From: Paenibacillus_G sp049942825
Lineage (GTDB): Bacteria > Bacillota > Bacilli > Paenibacillales > NBRC-103111
DNA length: 64,000 nucleotides
NCBI RefSeq assembly: GCF_049942825.1
Contig: NZ_CP187970.1
Span: forward strand, 4,278,001 to 4,342,000
Reading direction: 5' to 3'
Below, in pieces: positions 49,883-58,854 of this stretch (positions are counted from its first letter, which is position 1; every line of letters begins with the position of its first letter). The position numbers were made by a program, and so were the translations under genes. The notes beneath the pieces are model-generated. The model had not been told where the DNA came from. It was given only the letters and a program-made list of their open reading frames with translations, and did not search any database.

Positions 49883-50776
49883 TCAGGCGGCCGTCTTCTT
49901 CCCGGGCTGCGCCAGCTTGGAGCCTCTGAATGTGACGGCCGAGTACACAATCAGAGCAACCCAGATGAGCGTAAAGCTGATGAGCTTGCCGGTCGTAAAC
50001 GACTCATGAAATACGAAGATGGCCAGCAGCAAGCTCGTTGTCGGTGCAATGTACTGAATGAAGCCTACCATCGAAAGCGGCAGCCGCTTGGTCGCATTGG
50101 CGAAGAAGAACAGCGGCAGTGCGGTGGCCGCACCGGATAACAGCAGCAGGATCATCGTGACCGGGGACAGCTGGAAGAAGGTTCCTGTTCCTTCGACATG
50201 CAGCCATCCCAGGTAAATAACCGAGAGCGGAAGCACGATGATCGTTTCCCAGAGCAATCCAAGCAGAGCGTCGGGATTCGACAGCTTTTTGGCGAGACCG
50301 TACAGGGCAAAAGAGATGGCGAGCAGCAGCGCGACCCATGGGATCTCTCCATACTGCACGGCCATCAACAGGACGCCCGCGCCTGCAAGCCCAATGGAGA
50401 TCCACTGGCCCGGCAGAAGCCGTTCTTTCAGGAAGATCACGGCGAACAGTACACTGATCAGCGGGTTCATGTAATAGCCCAGGCTCGTTTCGATGACATG
50501 GTCATGATTCACCGCCCAGATGAACAAGACCCAGTTGAGACTGATCGTGATGGAGCACAGAATCACCGAAATCAGGCTTGTCTTTGTTGAAACCACACTC
50601 AGCAGCTGCTTCCAGCGTTTCGCCGCGATCACCAGCACGGCTACAAAAACAAAGGACCAGACGACGCGGTGGGCCAGAATTTCCCAGGCGGACATGGCCT
50701 CGAACAAACGCCAGTACAGCGGCAGCAGCCCCCACATCAAGTAACATAGAATGCCGTATATGATGCCTTTCTTCAT
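49883..50776 (-). CDS. rarD: EamA family transporter RarD
   Basis: 297 residues, ten membrane helices in two EamA repeats. The N-terminus MKKGIIYGILCYLMWGLLPL followed by YWRLFE, and AHRVVWSFVF, are characteristic of RarD proteins (chloramphenicol-sensitive protein). GFIQYIAPTTSLLLAIFVFH is the second repeat. Probable small-metabolite exporter. GAGGAG lies before the ATG. Convergent to the sporulation lipoprotein gene. Confidence 0.9.
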   Translation of the reverse strand: MKKGIIYGILCYLMWGLLPLYWRLFEAMSAWEILAHRVVWSFVFVAVLVIAAKRWKQLLSVVSTKTSLISVILCSITISLNWVLFIWAVNHDHVIETSLGYYMNPLISVLFAVIFLKERLLPGQWISIGLAGAGVLLMAVQYGEIPWVALLLAISFALYGLAKKLSNPDALLGLLWETIIVLPLSVIYLGWLHVEGTGTFFQLSPVTMILLLLSGAATALPLFFFANATKRLPLSMVGFIQYIAPTTSLLLAIFVFHESFTTGKLISFTLIWVALIVYSAVTFRGSKLAQPGKKTAA

Positions 50777-50880
50777 CCGCTTCTCCTCTTTCCCATCGTT
50801 GCGTTCAGATTAGCTATTATATACCTAATCTCCGCTAGGGTCTACAGGGAGAGTATGCTGCCTCTGGCTGACGAGGGGAA

Positions 50881-50925
50881 GCCCGGCAGGGAGCCCGAAG
50901 CGGATCCTCAGGCTCCCTGCCGGGC
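50881..50925 (-). terminator. Strong hairpin after the xylanase gene
   Basis: A perfect 15-bp stem (GCCCGGCAGGGAGCC with its complement) begins 5 nt after the xylanase stop codon. There is no T-run, so it could also stabilise mRNA ends. Confidence 0.6.
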
Positions 50926-50929
50926 AGGA

Positions 50930-53233
50930 TTATGGCTGCACGCCCCAAACAAGAAGGCCGTTCTGGTAGAGTGTCACTTTGATCCAATCGGTGTAGGCCG
51001 TCTTCGAGGCATCGAACGAATAATCCCCGCTCTCTTGGAAGGCAGTCCAATCGGCCTTCGCAAGACGAAGCTGGATGTCTCCCGTCTGCCCGCCCGCCGG
51101 AATGAAGCCCGCCGAGTCGGTGAAGCTCAGCTCCACATAGGTGTCCGCTCCCGTACCGGTGACCGTTCCGAAGGTCCTCAGCACATTCGAGGAGCCGATC
51201 TGCGCCCAGTCGACCCAGGAGTTCAGCGGCTGGCTGCCGTCCTTCGTGAAGTAGTAGCGGACCTTGAGACCGCTCAGCTTCACGGGTGACGCACCCTGGT
51301 TCTTGATATTCAGGTGCGGACCGATCGTATTGTCCGCTGCGTTCGTATTTCCGGCCCGGTACTGTACGACCAGGCTGCCGGGCGGCTGGCCGGCCGACCC
51401 GGTCGGCGCGGCGCTCACCTGGGCGGAGTCGGGACTCGCGCCCACGTCATTCACGGCGCTGACGACGTAATAGTAGGTCGTGCCGTTGGTCAGGCCGGTA
51501 TCGGTATAGCTCGTGCCGGTGACGCCAGAGGCGACCATGGTGTACGGCCCGCCGCTGGCCGCCGCGCGCTTCAGGGTGTAGCTCACCGCGCCTGCTGAGG
51601 CGGTCCAGCTCAGCCTGACCTGCGAACTCCCGGCGGTGGCAATCAGATTGGCCGGCGCGGCCGGTGCCTCGGGAGCAGGCGATCCGACAATCGACCAATA
51701 CGCCGCTTTGGCCTGCAGCCGCTCATCGAAGAGCAGCGGCCAGTCCAAGCGGCTGACCGGGAAGGAGCGCAGCCACGTATTGCCGTCATCCTTGCCCCAC
51801 AGCGTTACGTTCGAGATCAGGTTCTTCCGCTTGCGGAACAGGTCGAACAGGGCTTTGTATTTGGCCGCCTGCTGTTTCTTGAGATCGTCCGGGAAGGCAT
51901 CCAGCCGGTCCGTGTCATTGGAGTATACCCCCATATCCAGCTCGGTGATGTGCTGGTCGACCCCGAGAGCGGCGAACTTGAGAAGCGACTGGTCGATCTC
52001 CTGCAAGGACGGGAACGCGATGCGGATATGCGTCTGGTGCCCTACCCCGTCGATCGGGACTCCCTTCGCCTTCAGCCGCTGCACCAGATTGTACAGGGCC
52101 TGGCTCTTCGCCGGCTCATGCGTATTGTAGTCGTTGATGAACAGCTTGGCATCGGGATCGGCCTGACGGGCGAACTCGAACGCCTTCTCGATGTACTCTT
52201 CACCGGCGATGGCGTACCACTCACTGCGCCGCAGGCCGTCGGGCTGGGAAGCGTCGATGACTTCATTGACGACGTCCCAGGTCTCGACGGCATCCTTGTA
52301 GCGGCCCATCACCGTCTCGATATGCTTCTGCATTCGCTCGTAGAGCAGCTCCTTCGATGCGCGGTTCCCGCTCGCATCCCGGAACACCCAGCTTGGCGTC
52401 TGGCTGTGCCAGATCAGGGTATGGCCCCGCACCTGCTGTCCGTTCTTCACGCCGAAGTCTACCGCCGCATCGGAATCGGCCAGATCGAATACGCCTTCCT
52501 GCGGCTCCGTGCTGTCCCACTTCAGCACATTCCCCGGTGTGACCGTGCCAAAGTGCTTGGCGATCAGCTTGCTGTCCGCGTCCTGGGTGATTTCGAAGTT
52601 CTCGAAGGCAGTCCCGACCGTGAAGTCGCCGGCGAACACCTCCTTCAGGGACGGAATATTCTCTTCGATCGTCACCGGACCGGGATCCGGCAGCTGCTCC
52701 ATCCGGAAGTCGTCCAGCAGGATCGACTGTGCCGGGAAGTCCGGCGCTTCGAAGTAAACGGAGAGCCTATCCGCCGATGCCCGCAGCTTATACTGTGCTT
52801 CGATCTTCACCCAGGAAGACGAGGCTGCCGCCGCTGAAGCAATCTGTTCGTACTGCTCGCCGGATGCCAGCGAATGCTGCAGTGACATGTAGATCTTCCC
52901 GTTCGGCGAGCCGGCGGGCAGCTTCAGCCAGCCGGAGATGGCGTAGGTTTGGCCGGCCTTCAAAAGCGAAGTCACGTCGAGGGCCGGTCCGTGCCATCCT
53001 TTCGTCCTGCCGTCCACCTGCAGGCCGTAGCTCCCGCTGTGCGCGGCTCCGGGCGAGGCTGTCAGGATTTCTACGCCGCCGCGCCCCTTCCAGTCCTGCA
53101 CCGTCCCATCCTCAAAGTCATCCTGCAGGAGCAGCGTATTGGCCGCTGAAACCGGAGCGGTCCACAGCAGCGCCGCGGCCAGGCAAATCCCTGCAATCCG
53201 GCGTCTCTTCCTGCCGGCCGAGCTTCTTATCAT
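50930..53233 (-). CDS. Secreted multimodular endo-1,4-beta-xylanase, GH10
   Basis: 767 residues: signal peptide (1-30), N-terminal CBM22-like module (DDFEDGTVQDWKGRGGVE to ILLDDFRMEQLP), GH10 catalytic domain (about 190-525), a fibronectin type III domain (about 530-615) and a C-terminal CBM3 (from about 625). Acid/base Glu lies in VETWDVVNEVID and the nucleophile Glu in QHITELDMGVY; LIWHSQTPSWV is another GH10 block. It cleaves internal xylan bonds outside the cell, while CBM3 targets cellulose-rich walls. The Fn3-CBM3 tail is nearly the same as in the GH26 gene next door. AGAGGG precedes the ATG. Confidence 0.93.
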   Translation of the reverse strand: MIRSSAGRKRRRIAGICLAAALLWTAPVSAANTLLLQDDFEDGTVQDWKGRGGVEILTASPGAAHSGSYGLQVDGRTKGWHGPALDVTSLLKAGQTYAISGWLKLPAGSPNGKIYMSLQHSLASGEQYEQIASAAAASSSWVKIEAQYKLRASADRLSVYFEAPDFPAQSILLDDFRMEQLPDPGPVTIEENIPSLKEVFAGDFTVGTAFENFEITQDADSKLIAKHFGTVTPGNVLKWDSTEPQEGVFDLADSDAAVDFGVKNGQQVRGHTLIWHSQTPSWVFRDASGNRASKELLYERMQKHIETVMGRYKDAVETWDVVNEVIDASQPDGLRRSEWYAIAGEEYIEKAFEFARQADPDAKLFINDYNTHEPAKSQALYNLVQRLKAKGVPIDGVGHQTHIRIAFPSLQEIDQSLLKFAALGVDQHITELDMGVYSNDTDRLDAFPDDLKKQQAAKYKALFDLFRKRKNLISNVTLWGKDDGNTWLRSFPVSRLDWPLLFDERLQAKAAYWSIVGSPAPEAPAAPANLIATAGSSQVRLSWTASAGAVSYTLKRAAASGGPYTMVASGVTGTSYTDTGLTNGTTYYYVVSAVNDVGASPDSAQVSAAPTGSAGQPPGSLVVQYRAGNTNAADNTIGPHLNIKNQGASPVKLSGLKVRYYFTKDGSQPLNSWVDWAQIGSSNVLRTFGTVTGTGADTYVELSFTDSAGFIPAGGQTGDIQLRLAKADWTAFQESGDYSFDASKTAYTDWIKVTLYQNGLLVWGVQP

Positions 53234-53378
53234 ACCCTCTCACCCTTTCAAGATCATCAGGAGCAGGCCTCCCATTCCATCCTGCGAGTACTCCTGCGGC
53301 TTCTATTGAAGCGGCCCCCGTCCGGTGACACGTGAAGAGGCAGATCGGGGAGCCGCTGCCCGAAAAGTGTGTGTGTAC

Positions 53379-55589
53379 TTACGGCTGCGAACCCCACACC
53401 AGGGTGCCGCCTTGGTATAGCGTCACTTTGCTCCAGTCTCCATAGGCGGTCTTCGACGCATCGAACGAATAGTCGCCCGCTTCGTTGAAATTCGACCAGT
53501 CGGCCTTCGCGATGCGCAGCTGGATGTCACCCGTCTGCCCGCCTGCGGGGATGGTGCCCGCCGCATCCGTGAAGCTCAGCTCCACGTAGGTGTCCGCGCC
53601 TGCGCCCGCTGCCGTACCGAAGGTCCGCTGCACGTTGGCGGAGCCGATCTGGGCCCAGTCCACCCAGGAATTCAGCGCTTGGCTGCCGTCTTGGGTAAAG
53701 TAGTAGCGGAGCTTGAGGCCGCTGAGCTTCACGGGTGTCGTCCCGGTGTTCTTGATATTGAACTGCGGAGCGATCGTGTTGTCGGACGGATTCGTATTGC
53801 CCGCGCGGTATTGGACTTTCAGCGTACCGGACGGCGCCCCTTGGCCTGCCGACGGCTGGGCGCTCACCTGTGCGGAAGGGACGCTCTCCCCCGCGCTGTT
53901 CACCGCACTCACGGCATAGTAGTAAACCGTGCCGTTCGTGAGGCCCGTATCCGTGTAGCCCGTACCTGTCACCCCGGCCGCCACGGTTGTATACGGTCCG
54001 CCGCTGCCGGTTGCCCGCTTCACCGTGTAGCTCGCTGCGCCTGCCGATGCGCTCCAGGACAGGACGGCCTGCTTGTCGCCGGGCTCCGCCTTCAGACCCG
54101 CCGGAGACGCCGGAGCGCTCACCACTCCTCCGCCTCCGTAGGTTTTGAGATTCGGGAGCTCGTCTAGGGTCAGCACCTTGGCGTGGTTGTAGACCTCCTT
54201 GAGATGCGCCGCAGTATTGGTGGTTCCGTCGGTCAGGAAGCTGCCTTCCCACGTGCAGAACCAGCTCCAGTCGGTATGGTAGATGCTCATGAGATCCGGG
54301 TCGGGGATCGAGCCGTTCTCGGTCATCGCGATCAGCTTGCGGTTTCCGCCGAGCGCCACCAGCTGGTCGTACTGGCTCACCTGCGGACTGTAATCGCCCG
54401 CCGCCGGGTAAGAGTCGAAGCTGACGACGTCAACCACATCGTCGCCCGGGTACCACTGCGGAGAGATCGAGTTCCAGACCCAGATCAGGTTGTGCAGGTT
54501 GTGAACCCCGGTCAAGCGCTCATAGAGCAGCCGGTAGAGCGCTTTGCAGGGCTCCGGCCCTTTGGCACCCCACCAGAACCAGCCGCCTTCCGCTTCGTGG
54601 AGAGGCCGGAACAGCACCGGAACCTTCGCGTCCTGCAGTTTCGTCAGCTGTAAGGCGATCGCGTCGATGTCCCTCAGGAGCAGCTTGTATTCCTGGGACT
54701 CCGGGTGGCTCATGGCATACTCGATATCGAAGGTCGTGGAGTCGGTATAGAAGCCCCTCCACCACTCTTTGCCAGGCTGGTCGATCAGCCCGGTCGGCGC
54801 ATTCCAGTGCCATGCGAAGGTAACGACGCCGCCTTGGCGGTCCCACTCGACCGCTTTTTCCGTTTCGGTTGAGGTGGAGCCGTGCTCGACCCGGGAAGGC
54901 GAGTATTCGATGAGATCGAATCCGACGAGCGCCGGCTTCTTGCCGACATTCGCCTGGAGCCAGCTCACGTTATTGTAGCCCTGCTGCCCCGAGAGCATCT
55001 TGCTGCCGTACGTGTCCACAAGGAAGCTCATCAGCGACTTCGTCTCCGGCGTTACGAGCGGATCCACCAGCGCTTTGGTGACCTGATGGGGAGCGGGTGC
55101 CGGCGCCGGCTGCACCTTGAGATAGTCGATCTCGAACCACCCCCAGCCCCGGTCGATCCGGATCGTGTTGGTCCCCGCGTTCAGCAGCGCCTTGGTGGCG
55201 GGGATCTCCTTGAAGCCTGTGGTGCTGCCAAGGGCAATCTCCCCCGCCGCCTGGCCGTTCACGAACAGATTCGTCCGTTTGTCCCCGTAAGGCCCGTTGT
55301 AGCCCAGATAGATCTGATAGAGTCCCTTCTCCGGTACGTTCACGGTGACCGTAAGCGAATCGGCCGCATCGTCGAAGCTCGTGACATATCCGGTTCCGGA
55401 GAACCCCGGCGACGTCGTGCCGACCGCCGTACCGGACAGAACGCCGTCCTCTGCTTCGTAGATGACGGAGGTTCCCGCATCATTCACTGATGCAGCCGCC
55501 GATGCAGCCGGCGCCAAAGGAACACCCGCCAAGAGATGCACTGCCGCCCATCCCATGAGCACCTTCCGTTTTATCCCTGCTCCTGCCAT
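53379..55589 (-). CDS. Secreted multimodular beta-mannanase, GH26
   Basis: About 736 residues: signal peptide, CBM35-like module (YEAEDGVLSGTAVGTTSPG to FEIDYLKVQPAP), GH26 catalytic domain, Fn3 and CBM3. Catalytic acid/base Glu in VLFRPLHEAEGGWFWW and nucleophile in LIAMTENGSIPDPD are both present. It cleaves beta-1,4-mannan or galactomannan. Several in-frame starts exist: a TTG at 55619, GTG at 55592 and ATG at 55589; the last two are nearest to the GAGGAG site and give a normal signal peptide. Tail modules copy those of the GH10 enzyme. Confidence 0.92.
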   Translation of the reverse strand: MAGAGIKRKVLMGWAAVHLLAGVPLAPAASAAASVNDAGTSVIYEAEDGVLSGTAVGTTSPGFSGTGYVTSFDDAADSLTVTVNVPEKGLYQIYLGYNGPYGDKRTNLFVNGQAAGEIALGSTTGFKEIPATKALLNAGTNTIRIDRGWGWFEIDYLKVQPAPAPAPHQVTKALVDPLVTPETKSLMSFLVDTYGSKMLSGQQGYNNVSWLQANVGKKPALVGFDLIEYSPSRVEHGSTSTETEKAVEWDRQGGVVTFAWHWNAPTGLIDQPGKEWWRGFYTDSTTFDIEYAMSHPESQEYKLLLRDIDAIALQLTKLQDAKVPVLFRPLHEAEGGWFWWGAKGPEPCKALYRLLYERLTGVHNLHNLIWVWNSISPQWYPGDDVVDVVSFDSYPAAGDYSPQVSQYDQLVALGGNRKLIAMTENGSIPDPDLMSIYHTDWSWFCTWEGSFLTDGTTNTAAHLKEVYNHAKVLTLDELPNLKTYGGGGVVSAPASPAGLKAEPGDKQAVLSWSASAGAASYTVKRATGSGGPYTTVAAGVTGTGYTDTGLTNGTVYYYAVSAVNSAGESVPSAQVSAQPSAGQGAPSGTLKVQYRAGNTNPSDNTIAPQFNIKNTGTTPVKLSGLKLRYYFTQDGSQALNSWVDWAQIGSANVQRTFGTAAGAGADTYVELSFTDAAGTIPAGGQTGDIQLRIAKADWSNFNEAGDYSFDASKTAYGDWSKVTLYQGGTLVWGSQP

Positions 55590-55832
55590 CACGATTCCAT
55601 CTCTCCTCTCCGTTTTCAATACAAAACAAGCCCATCAGCCCGCTTGGACCCTATGGATCCAATGTCCGCCGCATGCCCCTCCCTTTCACTACCTGCCCCC
55701 CCGCTACTCCGGCAGCACCGGCTCTCATTGGAGTCAGGCTAATTATAAGTTCGGCCCACTGGTGCCCACTACCATTTATGTAAGAACTTCATTAACAGTT
55801 TGGTGACCTCTTTCATCCGGCCGCAGCACAAC

Positions 55833-55861
55833 AAAGGCCGGTACCCCAAGGATACCGGCCT
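55833..55861 (-). terminator. Terminator of the small cysteine-rich gene
   Basis: Minus strand AGGCCGGTA and TACCGGCCT arms with a short loop, then TTTGTTG, about 25 nt after the stop. Confidence 0.65.
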
Positions 55862-55885
55862 AAGCTTGCTTGCGTATCGAGCTGC

Positions 55886-56089
55886 TCAATTCTTTTCCCC
55901 TTGTGTATCACCTTCTTGGGCCATCACCGTACTTGCTTGCAGAAGGAATTCGCTGCCCAGGCAGTAGCCGACCCGGTAATCTTGGCTGTCCTGCCTCATG
56001 TACCCGGAGGAGAACACTTTAAGCGCTTCGCCGAGAGGCTCCAGTTGGCAGCATCGGCAGCAATAAAACCAATGGACCTCGTTCTTCAT
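55886..56089 (-). CDS. Small cysteine-rich hypothetical protein (67 aa)
   Basis: Starts MKNEVHWFYCCRCCQLEPLG; four Cys in CCRCC-type spacing near the N-terminus could bind zinc or another metal, with one more Cys in GYCLGSEF. GGAAGGG lies 5 nt before the chosen ATG; an upstream in-frame ATG at 56113 has no site. It lies alone between the mannanase and arabinanase genes with its own terminator. Family not recognised. Confidence 0.55.
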   Translation of the reverse strand: MKNEVHWFYCCRCCQLEPLGEALKVFSSGYMRQDSQDYRVGYCLGSEFLLQASTVMAQEGDTQGEKN

Positions 56090-56353
56090 AGACACCCTTC
56101 CGTTCACCAGCAATAAAAGTATTTTACCTGACAGCCAGCCTTAAGCTTCTGATTCGTCACCTCAATTTCTCTGTTTGGATGTCCCTTTGACGCGGCACCG
56201 ATACGGGACGAGTTCCATTATCTCCATATTTGCATGAAAATGGTATCGACAATCATGATCAAAACATTGGAATATATTTACTTATCAAATGATAAGCACC
56301 AACGCAAAGAACCCCCAAGAGCTGCCGTTTCCGGCCGTCCCTGGGGGATCGCA

Positions 56354-57757
56354 TTATTGTTTTTGAAGCACCCACTGAAGATTGTAGCTGGTGCTGTCTC
56401 CGTACTGCTTCACAACGGAACCGCTCGCAGACTGGCCGCCATTGTCGAGATACAGGCCGGTGGCGCGGTTCTTGAACTTCACATAACCGCTTCCGGCGTT
56501 GACGAGTTCCCACTGCTGATTGTAGCTGGTGCTGCTGCTCCACTGGACTGCGTTGGATCCGGCAGCGGTGCTGCCGAGGCCGTCAACGGCTTTGCCTGTT
56601 CCACGGTTGATGAGCTTGTAGTACGAATTGCCGAGGTTCACAATCTCAAACTGCTGGTTGTAGCTGGTGCTGCCGGTCCACTGGGCAAGGGCTGCGCCAT
56701 CGGTCGTCGAGCCCAGTCCGTCGAGGTACAGGGACGAGAAGCCGCGGTTCTGAACCTTGTAATAGCCGCTGCTCGCGCTGTAAGACGGCCACTTGTCCGC
56801 GTCCCAATACAGATCCCGGATCCGCAGCGTAGGGAAGTTGCTGTTATTTCCGTCGTAGGCATGGCGGACCATGACCCACTTGCTTCCGTCAAAGAAGGGC
56901 TCCTGGCCACCCGGTCCATGCCATCTGGAGTCGCCGGTCTCTAGGATGGTTCCGCCGCCGTTCAGCATGCTTGTACCGGCCTTGTCCACATAAGGGCCCG
57001 TGATGCTCGTCGCCCGGCCATAGGCGATTTTGTAGGTGCTGCTCGCCGCCTGACAGCAGAAGTCGAACGCCACGAACATATAATAGTAGCCGTTGGTATA
57101 AACAATCTTGGCGCCTTCGATCGGGTTGTTGGCTACACCGGGCCGGGTTGCGATCGAGCTGATGGCAGCCCCGGATGCGGGCTTCATGGTGGCGGGATCC
57201 AACTTCACGAGCTGGATGCCCGAGTAGAAGGAGCCGAAGGACATCCAGAGGTTACCTGACGCATCCTTCGTAATCCCCGGGTCGATCGCATTGTAGTTCT
57301 TGGACGAATCGGAGCTGATGACAAGCCCGTCATCTCTCCAGTCCCCCGCCGCTATGCTGGAAGCGGACATCAGACCGATCAGGGAACGGTTCGTGCCAAA
57401 TTCAGAGTAAGCGTAATAGAGCCAGTATCTGCCATTGTGAAAGATGACGTCCGGTGCCCATACTTCATTCACACCGGAGGTCTTCGTCACATAATTGGAC
57501 CACCAGGACAGCGGGCCCTTGAACATCGGCACGCCCTGCGTCCAGTTCACCCCGTCGCTGGAGTATTTGACTTTGAGGTAATCCCCCGTGTAGAACTGCC
57601 ACCATGTATTTCCTTCTTTGATCACGGTAGGGTCATGGGATTCCACATTTCCCGAAACGGTCCATTCGGCGGCGGAGGCCGGCAGAACCATGAAGAATGT
57701 CATCAAGAATACGAGTGCCAGGGTCATAAGCTTTCTTGGGCTGTTTTTCTCTGTCAT
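56354..57757 (-). CDS. Secreted arabinan endo-1,5-alpha-L-arabinosidase, GH43, with ricin-type lectin domain
   Basis: 467 residues: signal peptide (LALVFLMTFFMVLPASA), GH43 five-bladed propeller and a C-terminal R-type lectin/CBM13 trefoil. GH43 residues: catalytic Asp in VESHDPTVIKEG, Asp in NYNAIDPGITKD, acid Glu in NPIEGAKIVYTNGYY; WAPDVIFHNGRYWLYYA is a family block. The lectin has three QxW-type repeats (TSYNQQFEIVN, TSYNQQWELVN, TSYNLQWVLQK). The start at 57757 is set by AAAGGAG 9 nt upstream; an earlier frame start at 57874 lacks a site. Two cre-like operators lie upstream, so catabolite repression is likely. Confidence 0.92.
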   Translation of the reverse strand: MTEKNSPRKLMTLALVFLMTFFMVLPASAAEWTVSGNVESHDPTVIKEGNTWWQFYTGDYLKVKYSSDGVNWTQGVPMFKGPLSWWSNYVTKTSGVNEVWAPDVIFHNGRYWLYYAYSEFGTNRSLIGLMSASSIAAGDWRDDGLVISSDSSKNYNAIDPGITKDASGNLWMSFGSFYSGIQLVKLDPATMKPASGAAISSIATRPGVANNPIEGAKIVYTNGYYYMFVAFDFCCQAASSTYKIAYGRATSITGPYVDKAGTSMLNGGGTILETGDSRWHGPGGQEPFFDGSKWVMVRHAYDGNNSNFPTLRIRDLYWDADKWPSYSASSGYYKVQNRGFSSLYLDGLGSTTDGAALAQWTGSTSYNQQFEIVNLGNSYYKLINRGTGKAVDGLGSTAAGSNAVQWSSSTSYNQQWELVNAGSGYVKFKNRATGLYLDNGGQSASGSVVKQYGDSTSYNLQWVLQKQ

Positions 57758-57810
57758 AGGATGCATCTCCTTTGAAGTGGATACCGCTGGTGTGAGAGTC
57801 TTCATGAATA

Positions 57811-57824
57811 TGTATGCGCTATCA
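57811..57824. promoter_or_regulatory. cre-like operator 1 upstream of GH43
   Basis: TGTATGCGCTATCA matches the CcpA consensus TGWAANCGNTNWCA except one base. Lies 54 bp upstream of the arabinanase start. Confidence 0.45.
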
Positions 57825-57920
57825 AATGAAGACTGTTTCTTTTCTGCTTCGGCAGAGGTTTGTGTTTGTTTCATGCTTTAGTAAATTTCATTGATTACTC
57901 ACTGCCTTTGTTGAAATGAA

Positions 57921-57934
57921 GGTAAGCGCTGTCA
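57921..57934. promoter_or_regulatory. cre-like operator 2 upstream of GH43
   Basis: GGTAAGCGCTGTCA, one base short of TGTAAGCGCT.. CcpA/LacI-type operators; its reverse overlaps a TTGACA -35-like hexamer on the minus strand. Confidence 0.5.
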
Positions 57935-58155
57935 ATCTCTGGTTTGTAAGCAACCTCCTTAACTCTTGATGTGTTTCTATTCTATATTTATTTCAATAAG
58001 ATATCAATAGGTTTAAATAAAAAATAGATTCTGTCTTGCTCTCTTTCTTCTTCCCGAGCACATTTTGTTGTCAGTACTATACAAAATTAGTACTATCCTT
58101 TATCCTTATTCTCTCAGATAATGGGCTTACAAACTAACTTAAAGGATGAAATGTC

Positions 58156-58854
58156 ATGAACCGAATCGTATATCCGGCACCGGTCCGTCTAAGGCTTCTG
58201 GCTGCAGCCATCAACTTCCTCCCATGGGTCGGCTTGTTCATTCTTTCCGAATACAGCAGCCCGGATACCCCCAACCCCCTGATCGCTCTCGCGGTCCTGG
58301 CACTTCTTGGCCTTCAATCGGTCCTTTACTTTGCCAAAGGGCAGACGATCGGCAAGTGGATGCTGGGGCTGAGCATATACGGCATGGATTTCCGGGAGAA
58401 ACCTTCCTTCTGGCGTCTGCTTCTCCGGTTGGCGGCAGGGATGACGCTCTTCGTCTTCACCCCTTTTCATATCACAATGCTTTTTGCCGAGGGCCACAAA
58501 AGTATTCACGACCGGTTGTCCGGGACTTGTGTGGGTACGGCGAAGAGGCCGAGAATCATGGACGAATCGGCTAAATCACGGCTGGCCTTCGCTGTCGACC
58601 TCACCTTTCCCGTATGGATCGCGCTTGGGCTGTGTATCCTGTACGGGGCCATGTTTCTGCTGTACCTGGGCGCCTCTTTGATCACGATCGGCTATCTCTT
58701 CCTGTACATAGACCAGTTTGTGGCGATCCTGGATGCGGTTGTCTGGACTGCCGGCATCGGACTAACGGCGGCAGGTTATGCTTATCAGATTTACTTATGG
58801 AAAAAGAGTGGTACGACCCTAGGCAAACTCATCGTTGGCAAACGGTGGGGATAA
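58156..58854 (+). CDS. RDD family membrane protein
   Basis: 232 residues with about six membrane helices. The RDD motif order is present (RLRLLAAAINFLPWVG, then GQTIGKWMLGLSIYG and HKSIHDRLSG), and a second half-copy ends with KSGTTLGKLIVGKRWG. The gene is complete: its TAA stop is at 58852-58854, whose last base is also the last base of the group II intron inserted on the opposite strand. Without the intron the next base is also A, so the stop is unchanged. AAAGGAT lies before the ATG. Function unknown. Confidence 0.85.
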   Translation: MNRIVYPAPVRLRLLAAAINFLPWVGLFILSEYSSPDTPNPLIALAVLALLGLQSVLYFAKGQTIGKWMLGLSIYGMDFREKPSFWRLLLRLAAGMTLFVFTPFHITMLFAEGHKSIHDRLSGTCVGTAKRPRIMDESAKSRLAFAVDLTFPVWIALGLCILYGAMFLLYLGASLITIGYLFLYIDQFVAILDAVVWTAGIGLTAAGYAYQIYLWKKSGTTLGKLIVGKRWG

